Below are positions 41,951-50,743 of a stretch of DNA of 64,000 nucleotides, piece by piece. The position numbers and the translations under genes were made by a program. The stretch spans positions 1 through 64,000 of the forward strand of contig CAZJVD010000008.1 in assembly GCA_964549505.1 (NCBI GenBank). Reading direction: 5' to 3'. Source of the DNA: CAZJVD01 sp964549505 (GTDB taxonomy: Bacteria; Bdellovibrionota; UBA1018; CAZJVD01). Each line of letters starts with the position of its first letter. Position 1 is the stretch's first letter. Below the pieces are notes generated by a model. It was given only the letters and a program-made list of their open reading frames with translations. It was not told where the DNA came from and made no database searches.

Positions 41951-42761
41951 GTTTTGATCGGTGCACGATGCGGTCTACGAAACCATGACTGAGCAAGAAC
42001 TCGCTCTTTTGAAATCCCTCCGGAAGCTGTTGTCGAATCGTTTGTTGAATCACACGCGGACCAGCAAACCCAATCAGAGCTTGCGGTTCAGCAAGAATCA
42101 CATCACCCAACATCGCAAAACTAGCGGCAACACCGCCCGTTGTTGGATCGGTTAGAACAGAAATATAGGGAACACCCGCCTCACGCATTCGCTGAATCGC
42201 ACCTGCGGTTTTCGCCATCTGCATGAGCGACAGAATTCCTTCGTGCATGCGCGCTCCGCCCGACGCTGATACGACGACAGCTGGGATTTTTTCCTTAAGA
42301 GCACGTTCAAACAAGAGCGTGATCTTTTCACCAACCACGACGCCCATGCTGCCGCCCAAAAAGCGGAACTCAAAAACTCCGAGATGATAGGGCAACCCAC
42401 CAAGCTTCGTCCGGCCAACGACGCAAGCATCACCGAGGCCGGTCTTTTCGGCCGTTTGACGTAAGCGTTCGCGATACGGTTTCGTATCCACGAACTCGAG
42501 CGGATCGTTCGAGACGATATGCTCGTCATATTCTTCGAAGTCGCTAAAATGATCCGACAGCATCGACACGCGGTCGAGCGCGGTCATTCGGAAATGGTGC
42601 TGACACTCCGGACAGACTCGAAGTGCGGCGTTTAAAACCTTGGTTTGGAGGATCTCGGAACACTGCGGGCACTTCTCCCAAAGACCTTCGGGCACTTTGT
42701 TAGTGCGCTCGGTGACTTGAGTCTTGATGCCAGGCGTCTTTAGGTCATCGAACCACGTCAT
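41880..42761 (-). CDS. accD: Acetyl-CoA carboxylase carboxyltransferase subunit beta
   Basis: A 293-residue protein with the N-terminal zinc ribbon (CPQC ... CPEC, about residues 30-55) and the crotonase-like carboxyltransferase fold (VVSASGGARMHEGILSLMQM and LTDPTTGGVAASFA). It transfers carboxyl from biotin to acetyl-CoA in fatty acid synthesis. The start at 42761 (MTWFDDLK) is much more likely than the ATG 64 codons upstream. The C-terminus overlaps lptD by 71 bp. Confidence 0.93.
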   Translation of the reverse strand: MTWFDDLKTPGIKTQVTERTNKVPEGLWEKCPQCSEILQTKVLNAALRVCPECQHHFRMTALDRVSMLSDHFSDFEEYDEHIVSNDPLEFVDTKPYRERLRQTAEKTGLGDACVVGRTKLGGLPYHLGVFEFRFLGGSMGVVVGEKITLLFERALKEKIPAVVVSASGGARMHEGILSLMQMAKTAGAIQRMREAGVPYISVLTDPTTGGVAASFAMLGDVILAEPQALIGFAGPRVIQQTIRQQLPEGFQKSEFLLSHGFVDRIVHRSKLAEEVRLWNLRLGRNTCRFRTMV

Positions 42762-42829
42762 TGATACGAAAAACCTAGCAAAAGGATTGTCTATTAGGCA
42801 AGGACGAATCCCGAACCTAGAGTATGTTC

Positions 42830-44158
42830 TTAGCTCGCCTGCTCTTCGGTCTCGCCGGAGTCGACGACGGCTTCGCCTGTATCCGGACCCGAACCGCGCC
42901 CGAACTTTCCAGCCTGAAACGCCTTGACGAACGCTTCGCAAACCGTGGGACAAAACTGCGTGCCCGCATATTTGGTGATCTCGTCGTAGGCGATCTTTGG
43001 ATCAAGCCCCTTGCGATACGGTCGTGTGCTCACCATGGCATCGTACGTATCGGCCACCGAGATGATGCGCGCGATGAGCGGAATCTCTTCACCCTTTAGT
43101 CCAAGCGGGTAACCCTTTCCGTCCCAACGCTCGTGATGAAGGCGCATTCCGGCGATGACGTCTTTCAGGCCGTCGACCTTTTTCATGATCTGGTAGCCCA
43201 GCTCGGGATGCGTTTTCATAATGGGCCACTCGGTATCATCGAGTGGGGCTGGTTTTTTTAAAATGCGGTCCTCGATGCCGATCTTCCCCACGTCGTGTAA
43301 AATCGCCCCTAACCGAATCCGTTCGCGTTGCTCATCGGTGAGCGGTAGGTGCGCAGCAATCGCCATTGAATAAAACACGACCCGCTTGGTGTGACCGCCG
43401 GTGTACCGATCCTTTTTTTCGATCGCCTCAGCAAGGGCTTCAACCGTGTCATAGAAAGACCCGCGCAGCTGTTCGTAAAGCTGAGCGTTCTCGACTGCGA
43501 TTGAAACTTGATGACTGAGGGCCTCGCAGAGTCGTTGATCGTCGTCTGAAAACACGGGGGGAGACACCGGCGAAAGGGCCGGTCTCGCACGCCCGACAAC
43601 ACTGAGCTTATTGATCGCCTGCAGAACACCAATGACTTTGCCGCGCGAAATCAGCGGCACACAGATCATCGTGACCGAGCGAAATCCTCCGGCCGGTGCG
43701 GGTTCAGCCGCCTTCGCACCCTTTAAAAAATGTCGTGGATCGTTCGCAACGTCGTTGGTCAGGAGACTCTTTCCATGAAGAGCGACGTAACCCGCGATCG
43801 ACCGATCGTCGATCTTAAGACGAACGGATCTCTGAAGCTCCTTACCGACGTCGCCGAGTGCCGTTTCCCAAAACAGTTCGTTTTTTTCGGCATCGACGAG
43901 GAACAGACTGGCTGTTTCACATTGCAGTAGTTTACAGGTGGCTTCGAGCGCCCGTTCGCGTACGTGATCCGTGCGCAGAGAACTGTTCAGAATGCTCGAG
44001 AACTCCGCGAGCGCTTCGAACTGATGAACTTTTTCCTGGAGTGCATGAACAACAACACCAATTTCGCCCTGAATTCCGGAGATTTCCTCGACGAGACGAT
44101 CGGTGCGTGACTTTCTTTTCTTAGCGGCGCTTTTTGGCTTTTTTTTCGAGGCGGGCAT
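42830..44158 (-). CDS. GAF-HD-GYP c-di-GMP phosphodiesterase
   Basis: The 442-residue protein has a basic N-terminus, a GAF sensor domain (about 50-235) and an HD-GYP domain (about 240-415) with intact motifs: HDVGKIGIED and HHERWDGKGYPLGLKGEEIP. It should hydrolyse c-di-GMP. An extra, poorly conserved acidic tail follows. Upstream of accD on the same strand, with a 68-bp gap. No membrane segment, so a cytoplasmic sensor. Confidence 0.9.
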   Translation of the reverse strand: MPASKKKPKSAAKKRKSRTDRLVEEISGIQGEIGVVVHALQEKVHQFEALAEFSSILNSSLRTDHVRERALEATCKLLQCETASLFLVDAEKNELFWETALGDVGKELQRSVRLKIDDRSIAGYVALHGKSLLTNDVANDPRHFLKGAKAAEPAPAGGFRSVTMICVPLISRGKVIGVLQAINKLSVVGRARPALSPVSPPVFSDDDQRLCEALSHQVSIAVENAQLYEQLRGSFYDTVEALAEAIEKKDRYTGGHTKRVVFYSMAIAAHLPLTDEQRERIRLGAILHDVGKIGIEDRILKKPAPLDDTEWPIMKTHPELGYQIMKKVDGLKDVIAGMRLHHERWDGKGYPLGLKGEEIPLIARIISVADTYDAMVSTRPYRKGLDPKIAYDEITKYAGTQFCPTVCEAFVKAFQAGKFGRGSGPDTGEAVVDSGETEEQAS

Positions 44159-44222
44159 CTTGAATAGGTTTCCCGGAGGTTTCCCGAACTTCGACGACTT
44201 CTACCTCTTAAGAAACAAAGAT

Positions 44223-44256
44223 GCCTCAGCGAAGGTCGTCCTAACATCGCTGAGGC
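44223..44256 (-). terminator. Terminator after rsmI
   Basis: GCCTCAGCGA and TCGCTGAGGC form a perfect 10-bp stem with a 14-nt loop in the gap between rsmI and the HD-GYP gene (both minus). The minus-strand tail is ATCTTTGTTTCTT, T-rich, so it probably ends the rsmI transcript. Confidence 0.6.
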
Positions 44257-44355
44257 TTGTAGTAAGAGAAATCTTCTCCCAACGAATCCATCCATGGATT
44301 CTCCACAACCACAGTTAAAGTCTAAAGGACTTTGGACCTAAAGCAAGCAAGGCCA

Positions 44356-45261
44356 TTATTTTTTTTTGGTGAGCGTGAGTCCGAGGTCGTACCACTGAGA
44401 TTTTGGAGCGCCAAACTCTTGGCTCATGCCCCGAGCCAGATCCGAGAGTCGAGCACCCGAAGCTAAGGCCAACTCAAAGGTCTTGGTTACGGAGGCTGGA
44501 CCCAACTCGTCTTCACTCTTCGGTTTACGGTTCTTTTCTTTGCGGCGATAGAGCACGAGACACCACTCCCCTTTTGCAGGCTGGTCTCTAAGATAGTCGA
44601 CAAGTTCAGCGGGGGTTCCGCGCACAATCACTTCATGGATCTTGGTGAGCTCCTTGACGGCACAAAGCATTATTTCTGGCACTTCGGCGGCCAGCCATTC
44701 AGCGGTTTTATGAATTCGTGTGGGTGCCTCAAGAACGACCACTGTCTCAAACTCCAGGGCCGCCTCTAACCATGGCTTTCGATCGGACTCTTTTCGCGGG
44801 AAAAAACCTGAAAAAACGAAGCCACTTTCTCCAAACCCCGATACGGAAACGGCCGCGGCGACGATCGACGGGCCGGGCACGGTGGTCACGAGCGCACCGG
44901 CTTCGTGCATCGCTGCCACGAGACGGGCACCAGGATCCGATACGCCGGGTGTTCCGGCGTCCGATGTCAGCACGACACTCTCTCCACGAGCGATTCGGCT
45001 CAGAACGCGTTTGACGATCGCATCCTCTTGACCGGCTTTTGAGTCCTTATGAAACGCTTCGAGAGGCTTTCCAGCGATCCCCAATGCTCCCAGCAACGCT
45101 TGGGCTGTTCGCGTGTCCTCGCAAACCAGTAAGTCGCACGCTTTGAGGGCGGCCAGCGCCCGCTGACTCAGATCGCCCAGGTTTCCGAGCGGTGTTGCGA
45201 GCACGATGAGCTGACCCGGCAAGCCCTGCCTACTGTCCGTACTATTCGACGAGAGTCTCAC
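44356..45261 (-). CDS. rsmI: 16S rRNA 2'-O-methyltransferase RsmI
   Basis: This 301-residue protein has the SAM-dependent tetrapyrrole-methylase fold with RsmI motifs: LATPLGNLGDLSQRAL, LVCEDTRTAQALL, TSDAGTPGVSDPGARLV, TVPGPSIVAAAVSVSGF and SGFFPRKESDR. It methylates C1402 of 16S rRNA on the ribose. Single gene, divergent from the STAS gene. Confidence 0.93.
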   Translation of the reverse strand: MRLSSNSTDSRQGLPGQLIVLATPLGNLGDLSQRALAALKACDLLVCEDTRTAQALLGALGIAGKPLEAFHKDSKAGQEDAIVKRVLSRIARGESVVLTSDAGTPGVSDPGARLVAAMHEAGALVTTVPGPSIVAAAVSVSGFGESGFVFSGFFPRKESDRKPWLEAALEFETVVVLEAPTRIHKTAEWLAAEVPEIMLCAVKELTKIHEVIVRGTPAELVDYLRDQPAKGEWCLVLYRRKEKNRKPKSEDELGPASVTKTFELALASGARLSDLARGMSQEFGAPKSQWYDLGLTLTKKK

Positions 45262-45293
45262 GACCAGGGTAATATCACATGGGGGACCGCCCG

Positions 45294-45650
45294 ATGAGAA
45301 CCAAGATCAGAAACGAAGATGGATGCACAATTGTCTCGCTTGAAGGGACGATGTCGTTCGAAGACCAAGTGCCTCTCAAAGACGAGATCGAGGCCGCTAC
45401 CCGCCCGAACGTGAACGCTGCCCCGAAAAGAGTGATCTTCAATCTTGAAGATCTCGACTTCGTCGGCTCAAGCGGAATCTCTGGATTCATAAAAACACTC
45501 GCCGCTGTTTCTGAAAAGCCTGGCGTTCAATCTCGTTACTGCAACGTCAAGAGCGAGTTTCGTCGCATCATGAAAGCGATGGACGAGTTTGAGACGTTTG
45601 AATTCTTCGATTCCGAAGAAACTGCGAAAAAAAGCTACCTCGATAACTAG
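45294..45650 (+). CDS. STAS-domain protein (anti-sigma factor antagonist type)
   Basis: About 118 residues covering one STAS domain: IVSLEGTMSFEDQVPLKDEI, then the conserved VIFNLEDLDFVGSSGISGFI with the phosphorylatable serine (DFVGSSG). Such proteins switch partner binding by phosphorylation in stress or polarity signalling. ATG at 45294 has a GGGGGA site; the ATG at 45279 lacks one. Confidence 0.85.
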   Translation: MRTKIRNEDGCTIVSLEGTMSFEDQVPLKDEIEAATRPNVNAAPKRVIFNLEDLDFVGSSGISGFIKTLAAVSEKPGVQSRYCNVKSEFRRIMKAMDEFETFEFFDSEETAKKSYLDN

Positions 45651-45668
45651 CCGCCGGGCCTTCGGCGG

Positions 45669-45858
45669 CCTGCCGTCGTAGAAGCGGTTTCTTCTTCTTA
45701 CGACCTCTTCTTATATTCTTTGATTTTAGAATGTGCGCCATCCATGGCTCGCCCCTACCCCCGCTTCGCCCCTCCAGGGCTCTCGCGGGGGAACATTCTA
45801 AAATCAAAGAGTATAAGAAGAGGTCGGATGTAGAGGAATCCATTTGTACGACGGCAGG
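45669..45858. repeat. 190-nt giant hairpin beside the RAYT gene
   Basis: Nested inverted repeat. Outer arms CCTGCCGTCGTA (45669-45680) and TACGACGGCAGG (45847-45858) match perfectly. Inner arms of 34 nt at 45701-45734 and 45793-45826 match at 33 of 34 positions. The loop (45735-45792) is C/G-rich. There is no coding frame. It lies in the 384-bp gap before the transposase gene and is a candidate substrate of that transposase, or a structured RNA. Confidence 0.85.
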
Positions 45859-45939
45859 ACGTGGAAGGCCTGGCGCGAGCGCGCTGGTTAAATCCGGCGG
45901 TTAACCCTAGGGGCAGTATTATTTTTCATGTGTGAACCA

Positions 45940-45969
45940 TTGACAACTCCTAGATAAAAGCTCTATAAA
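45940..45969 (+). promoter_or_regulatory. Promoter of the RAYT gene
   Basis: -35 TTGACA (45940-45945), 18-bp spacer, -10 TATAAA (45964-45969), 65 bp before the transposase start at 46035. Confidence 0.55.
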
Positions 45970-46034
45970 AACCGCAGATTCATGAGACTCGTACACACTG
46001 TTTTACGTCATCGCCCAGAGCGCTCGGAATACGC

Positions 46035-46595
46035 GTGAGAAACCCGAAGCACGCCACTCAACTCCATTGGTTCTCCCACTCCGCGTATCGTGAGTTCGGA
46101 CGGCTCCAGCACGGTGGCGATCTTCGCAAGGGTAAGCGAAAGCTCATGCGTCCCCTCGATACGAAGCGCGCGATGCATGTCGTGTTTCGATCGACGCGAG
46201 CTACGGGAGCGCTGTCGATGCTAGCGCGCAAGAACGCTCGGAAAATCGACGCAATCAAAGCAAGAACGGCGCAAGCGACTGGCGTGCGTGTCTACGCGTT
46301 TGCCAACTCCGGCAATCACCTTCATCTCCTGATAAGAGGGCGGCGCCGCGAGGATCTACAGAACTTCTTACGAATCTTTGGTGCGCTTGTCGCTCGAGCG
46401 ATCACGGGAGCGCGAAAGGGGGCCGCGACCGGAAAGTTCTGGTCGCATCTGGTCTACACTCGCGTGGTCGAGTGGGGTCGTGCGTTTAAGACGGCAAAGC
46501 TCTATGTGATTCAAAATGAGCTCGAGGCGCTCGGTGTTTGGGCCCGAGGACCTACACAAGCGCCTAAGAGCCGAATACGGCCGGCGCCTGCGTAG
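46035..46595 (+). CDS. REP-associated tyrosine transposase (RAYT, Y1_Tnp family)
   Basis: This 186-residue protein carries the HUH single-strand transposase fold: the metal-binding HLH of SGNHLHLLIRGRRREDLQNF (about residues 95-112) and the catalytic tyrosine in KLYVIQNELEALG (about 156-168). RAYTs are domesticated IS200/IS605 relatives that process palindromic REP sequences in the host genome. It starts with GTG, behind the giant hairpin at 45669-45858. A hairpin and T-run follow downstream. Confidence 0.85.
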   Translation: MRNPKHATQLHWFSHSAYREFGRLQHGGDLRKGKRKLMRPLDTKRAMHVVFRSTRATGALSMLARKNARKIDAIKARTAQATGVRVYAFANSGNHLHLLIRGRRREDLQNFLRIFGALVARAITGARKGAATGKFWSHLVYTRVVEWGRAFKTAKLYVIQNELEALGVWARGPTQAPKSRIRPAPA

Positions 46596-46678
46596 GCCGT
46601 GGTCGGTGTTTCCGTCGCATGGGGTACCCGACGGTGAATGAATGCGGGCAGCACCCCTTTTTTAGATGACCATACTCG

Positions 46679-46694
46679 CCGACCCAAGGGTCGG
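46679..46694. repeat. Hairpin downstream of the RAYT gene
   Basis: CCGACCC-AA-GGGTCGG, a perfect 7-bp stem with a 2-nt loop. Before it, GGGGT ... ACCCC with a TTTTTT run (46621-46662) could be a weak terminator for the RAYT transcript. Small GC-rich palindromes of this kind are what RAYT proteins bind. Confidence 0.45.
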
Positions 46695-46882
46695 GGACTT
46701 ACGCTATGTCGTTAAATTCGCGCAGTTGATTATGTCAGCTTGACGTTAGCCTCTAAGCGTTATACTCAGACCTCGAACGCAAGTGAGTCGAGCGGTGCCG
46801 GTTTTTTCGGCAAACAAAGTGCGTTTATTTTTCGCAGAAACCGCACTTTTAGCCCATCCACTGGGCAGAATGGAGAACGCAA

Positions 46883-47917
46883 ATGCGAGGTTTGTTTTTA
46901 GGATTTTTACTGTGTTTCTCAACCGCTTCGGCTTTAGCCGGTCAACACATACTGGAATCATCCTTATCAAAAAAAGATTCTGAACCGTCCTTCGATTATG
47001 CGAAATACGCCAGCATGTTAAAGAGCTGCGAAACGGCTGAAGACGAACCGCAGTTTGCATTGTGTATCGAAGCTCATTTCCGTGGGAACCTCGATCCTAA
47101 CGGTTTTAGTGAGACGGTTAGGATGCTTGCGAATTTTTCTGATACCGACTTCTGGGGACATTGGCGACAACGAGAGGTTCCGCTGTTGTGGGTTTACAAG
47201 GCAGCGGTGGCGCAGTTTGAAAAGTACATCCCTACTCATCGATTTTACGATAGTGAAACGGGCTTAGCGTCCTTCGCGTTTCGAATCAGTCTTGTTCTGG
47301 ATATCTGTGTCCGACCTGACGATCCGGGAGAAAGGGTAAGATGCTTGGACGCTGGTATGGGTGCGATCGCTGCTCCTGCTGTTATTGTACGAACGCAATC
47401 ACGCGCCATGGACGCACAATATGAATATCTCAAACAGTTCCAGCTCGGGCACTCAAATAGATGTGGATTGGAACAGGATTGGGAAACCGCGCTGTGTTTG
47501 GAAAACGAGATAACCGAAGTATACAACGAAGTCGCGCACGATATTGGTTGGGCATTCACTAATCCTAAAAAAAGCAGAATGGAAACAAGTGCAGGGATCG
47601 TGACATTTGGGACCGTAATCAGTAATGAAAATTCTGTTATCGTGGTCAACCCCAAACTCGAAATTGACGGCGCGTTCTATCCTATTGGATGGAGTATCTT
47701 AGAAGAGGAGTCAATTCGCAGAAAGCGCATTTTAGCCACTTGTTTGCTATTAGGCTACCGTCCGAAATTTAAAGAAAATGGCGATATTTTTTATTCGATT
47801 TCACCCATCGCTAAAGAGCCATTTGTCGTCCTCAACTCCGATGGCGACCCAGAAACTATTGTTAGTGAACCGAAAGGAACGGACAGTATTGTTTCTCAGA
47901 TTGAGTGCGTCTATTGA
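46883..47917 (+). CDS. Secreted protein of unknown family
   Basis: The 344-residue protein has a signal peptide (MRGLFLGFLLCFSTASALAG) and a mature domain with several paired cysteines (CETAEDEPQFALCIEAHF, VLDICVRPDD, RVRCLDAG, SNRCGLEQDWETALCLE), pointing to a disulfide-rich periplasmic protein. The C-X10-15-C spacing repeats. No family recognised. GGAG ribosome binding site. Confidence 0.65.
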   Translation: MRGLFLGFLLCFSTASALAGQHILESSLSKKDSEPSFDYAKYASMLKSCETAEDEPQFALCIEAHFRGNLDPNGFSETVRMLANFSDTDFWGHWRQREVPLLWVYKAAVAQFEKYIPTHRFYDSETGLASFAFRISLVLDICVRPDDPGERVRCLDAGMGAIAAPAVIVRTQSRAMDAQYEYLKQFQLGHSNRCGLEQDWETALCLENEITEVYNEVAHDIGWAFTNPKKSRMETSAGIVTFGTVISNENSVIVVNPKLEIDGAFYPIGWSILEEESIRRKRILATCLLLGYRPKFKENGDIFYSISPIAKEPFVVLNSDGDPETIVSEPKGTDSIVSQIECVY

Positions 47918-47970
47918 AACAGCGGTTCAGTATCCGCCACGAACTTGGCCCACTTGAGTGTGGTGGCTCA

Positions 47971-48828
47971 TCATAAACGATCGATCCAGCTAGAAACTCT
48001 CTGAATGAGATCATCGATCAACGCACCACTACCCGGCTGAAGATGATCGCCGGGCAAACCAACCCACTCGACCCGCGCTTGCGAGCGTTTCAGACTGCGT
48101 TCGAGACTCCGCCGAGCGGGCTCGGGGACAAACTGGTCGTCGAGGGCCTCGAGAGCCAAAACACGCTGACCCGGACGTAACTTTTCTGCGTCCGCTTCGA
48201 TATCAGGAACGGGCAACACGATTGAGACCGCGGTCGCCGCGAGCCACGACATCGGCGCGGCAAGCAACGGGTGCATTTTTCGCTTCCAGCTTTTGTGGAT
48301 CACGTGCGCAACGGTCGAACGAATCTGGCCAAAGCCGTGAACGACCACCAAACCACGAAACACATCGGACTCCGCCGCCGCACGAACTGCAAAAGGCGCC
48401 CCGAAGCTAGCACCAGCGATCACCACACGAGCCGGATCGATCCATGGATACTTTTTCGCAATCTCCGCATGAAACGCTGGAATTCCTTCCAACGTCAGCT
48501 CAATCGCACGACGGGCTTCGGTAATTTGTCCGAAGCTCTTAAGAAATTCAAACCTTCGTGGCGCGTGAAATGGATAATCAAAACTCGCTACTGCAATCGG
48601 ACGCTTGGGATGAATCAAGTCGAGCACACGCGCCGCTTCTTCGAAGCCACCAAAAAGATAGACGACGGGAAGCAAGCCTTTGCCGACATGCTTGGGTCTC
48701 AACACACTTCCGCGATGAGCAATGCGTTCGCGAGAGATCTCAAACGATACGTCGTCGACCACCCAACCCGGTTCGGCAGCCGACGCTGCTTCGATCAGAC
48801 GAAACCAGAGCAGCAAAAGAACGGGCAT
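47971..48828 (-). CDS. Secreted alpha/beta hydrolase
   Basis: This 285-residue protein has an N-terminal signal-like segment and an alpha/beta hydrolase core: VVIAGASFGAPFAVRAAA (nucleophile Ser in GASFG), acid in ALDDQFVPE and His in GDHLQPG. Substrate unknown; an esterase or peptidase of the dienelactone-hydrolase type is likely. It is the last gene of the exbB-exbD-yraN unit (7 bp after the preceding stop). Confidence 0.8.
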   Translation of the reverse strand: MPVLLLLWFRLIEAASAAEPGWVVDDVSFEISRERIAHRGSVLRPKHVGKGLLPVVYLFGGFEEAARVLDLIHPKRPIAVASFDYPFHAPRRFEFLKSFGQITEARRAIELTLEGIPAFHAEIAKKYPWIDPARVVIAGASFGAPFAVRAAAESDVFRGLVVVHGFGQIRSTVAHVIHKSWKRKMHPLLAAPMSWLAATAVSIVLPVPDIEADAEKLRPGQRVLALEALDDQFVPEPARRSLERSLKRSQARVEWVGLPGDHLQPGSGALIDDLIQRVSSWIDRL

Positions 48829-48835
48829 GGGCGAC

Positions 48836-49204
48836 TCAGAAGCTCAGCACCGGAACACGCAACCCGACAAGACGCTCTTGCGAGCGATAAAGTGGACCCG
48901 ACCGCAGAGGATTTCCGGGGTTGTCGTGATCCAAAACATAGTAAGTCCCCACCGCAAGCCCGGTGTACAAACCCACTGCAGAACCGACAAAAACACCCTT
49001 TAAAGAATGGTGAAACGGATACGTGATGGCGCCAGCAATGGTCCCAGCGGCCAAGCCCCAAAACGCGGTCACCAAAAGCGTGCGTGGCGTTCGCCCAAGC
49101 GCCTCGGCCCGAGGGGACGCACAAAACAACGACAGAACGACCAACGCGACAATGGTCCTAAGTTTCACAGGCTTAGAGTATCCCAAGACCGTGTTGGACG
49201 CCAT
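48836..49204 (-). CDS. Small membrane protein
   Basis: The 122-residue protein has a hydrophobic N-terminal segment (about 18-32, possibly a signal) and a glycine-rich region with two transmembrane segments (about 43-65 and 71-92). Not recognised. It lies between yraN (14 bp) and the hydrolase (7 bp) and is probably co-transcribed. Confidence 0.6.
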   Translation of the reverse strand: MASNTVLGYSKPVKLRTIVALVVLSLFCASPRAEALGRTPRTLLVTAFWGLAAGTIAGAITYPFHHSLKGVFVGSAVGLYTGLAVGTYYVLDHDNPGNPLRSGPLYRSQERLVGLRVPVLSF

Positions 49205-49218
49205 TCATGCGCATTGTT

Positions 49219-49611
49219 TCACCAGATATTCTTGATCCATTCGACATCGGTCCCACGGAAAAGAACAAAGTCGATCCGAACACCTCGGAGCCGCGTGTGC
49301 CCGGCGCCTTGGGCACGCTCGAGTGCGAGTTCGCTCAAGAGCCTTAGGCGGCTCATCTTTCGGGGTGTGACGGTTTCGATGGGATCCAGCAGCGTGCGCG
49401 GTCGCCGGAAACGCACTTCGACTAAGACGAGCTCGCGTTCAGGCGAGACGGCAAGTAAGTCAATCTCACCTGCTTTGAAGAAAAGGTTGCTCGCGACAAT
49501 CTGGTAACCCGACGCTCGCAAAAGATTTTCTGCAAGCTCTTCAGTCGAATGGCGACGGAGATACGTCTTATTCGGACTTCGTCGCGATCGCAAAGCTCTC
49601 GGCCCCGGCAC
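49219..49611 (-). CDS. yraN: YraN/UPF0102 family endonuclease-like protein
   Basis: This 130-residue protein follows the YraN pattern: TEELAENLLRASGYQIVASN, GEIDLLAVS and VLVEVRFR, a PD-(D/E)XK-type fold. The usual VEVK lysine is replaced by arginine (VEVR), which may affect catalysis. The start at 49611 overlaps exbD by 44 bp; no later ATG precedes the conserved domain. Role unknown in this family. Confidence 0.8.
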   Translation of the reverse strand: MPGPRALRSRRSPNKTYLRRHSTEELAENLLRASGYQIVASNLFFKAGEIDLLAVSPERELVLVEVRFRRPRTLLDPIETVTPRKMSRLRLLSELALERAQGAGHTRLRGVRIDFVLFRGTDVEWIKNIW

Positions 49612-50029
49612 GCTTGGCTCGGTCCATCACTTCGATCGCATTTCCTAGAAACGCTTTCCGGTCGCCTTCTAGAATCAAAAGTTTTCCCGATGTTCTTGAA
49701 AAGGCCTTACGCAGTTCCCTTTCAAGTTCGGTCCAACTCCCGGCTTCGATGGTGTGGTCGAGTAAGCTCATGCGACCATCAGGAAGCAAAGTCAGGACCA
49801 CGCCACCGGGTTTTGTGGTTGAGAGCTCAGGACTCGAGCTCGGAAGTTCGACATCCATTCCAAGCTGGGACATCACTGAACTCGTCACCATAAAGATAAT
49901 CAAAAGAACGAGAAAGATATCCGTGAGCGGTGTGATGTTGATTTCAGATAGAATCGACGCATGCAACTCGCTGTCTCCATCGTCGGATCCGATCGTCGGA
50001 GAGCGGGTGTGCGATCCGGCCAAGCTCAT
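49568..50029 (-). CDS. exbD: ExbD/TolR-family protein
   Basis: This 153-residue protein has one TM segment with the key aspartate (INITPLTDIFLVLLIIFMVT, about residues 29-48) and a periplasmic domain. With ExbB it forms the proton-driven motor that energises outer membrane TonB or Tol systems. It abuts exbB and is in the same operon. No tonB or tolA is in the window. Confidence 0.88.
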   Translation of the reverse strand: MSLAGSHTRSPTIGSDDGDSELHASILSEINITPLTDIFLVLLIIFMVTSSVMSQLGMDVELPSSSPELSTTKPGGVVLTLLPDGRMSLLDHTIEAGSWTELERELRKAFSRTSGKLLILEGDRKAFLGNAIEVMDRAKRAGAESFAIATKSE

Positions 50030-50686
50030 TTACGTTCCGTCCCCAAGGAGCTCGGCGATCTCTTGAATCTGATTTCGGATTCCCAAAATCATCTCCGACC
50101 ACCGCGTTTGAAAGATATTGAATGCAAACGAAGCAACAATCGCGACAATGATCCCGGCTGCGGTAGCAATCAAAGCTTCCGAGATCCCGCCTGCCACGAC
50201 CGTAAAACCACCCTTCCCGGTTGTCGCCATCTCGTGAAACGAACGTAAAATCCCAACCACCGTTCCCGCCAAGCCGATGAACGGTGCACCCGATGCGATG
50301 GTTCCTAAGATCCAAAGATTCTTTCTCAGATCCATATTGATGGATTGTCGCTCTCGCTCAACAGCTTCTTTCCAGCGGCTCTTTAAACGCTCGTCTTTCG
50401 AACCCAGGCGATCGAGAGCCACCGTGACCAGCTTGCTGGTAGGAAGCGCAGGATGCTCGCCGCAGAGCCGGCTGAGACCCGGCAGATCGCTCCTCAGAAG
50501 AAAGTTTTGAGCTCGGAGATGAAACGATTTGAGCTCGCTGCGAAGACTCCGGTACCGGTACCACCGCTCAAACACGACGTACCAGACGAGAAGCGAGCAG
50601 ACGACGAGGGGGAGCATCACCCATCCACCCGACTTTAACGCGTCGATGAGCCCTAAACTGGCTCCAAGGTTTGTGGTTTCGACCAT
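50030..50686 (-). CDS. exbB: ExbB/TolQ-family proton channel protein
   Basis: This 218-residue protein has three membrane segments (about 15-33, 122-142 and 165-187) with GTIASGAPFIGLAGTVVGIL and ALIATAAGIIVAIVASFAFN, the proton-pathway regions of MotA/TolQ/ExbB proteins. It is the first gene of the operon with exbD; the two genes abut exactly. Divergent from the PilZ gene. Confidence 0.9.
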   Translation of the reverse strand: MVETTNLGASLGLIDALKSGGWVMLPLVVCSLLVWYVVFERWYRYRSLRSELKSFHLRAQNFLLRSDLPGLSRLCGEHPALPTSKLVTVALDRLGSKDERLKSRWKEAVERERQSINMDLRKNLWILGTIASGAPFIGLAGTVVGILRSFHEMATTGKGGFTVVAGGISEALIATAAGIIVAIVASFAFNIFQTRWSEMILGIRNQIQEIAELLGDGT

Positions 50687-50743
50687 GCAGAAGATTTAAC
50701 ATAAAACCCCAAACGTGACTTATGCTAAAGTTAAGAAAGACGC

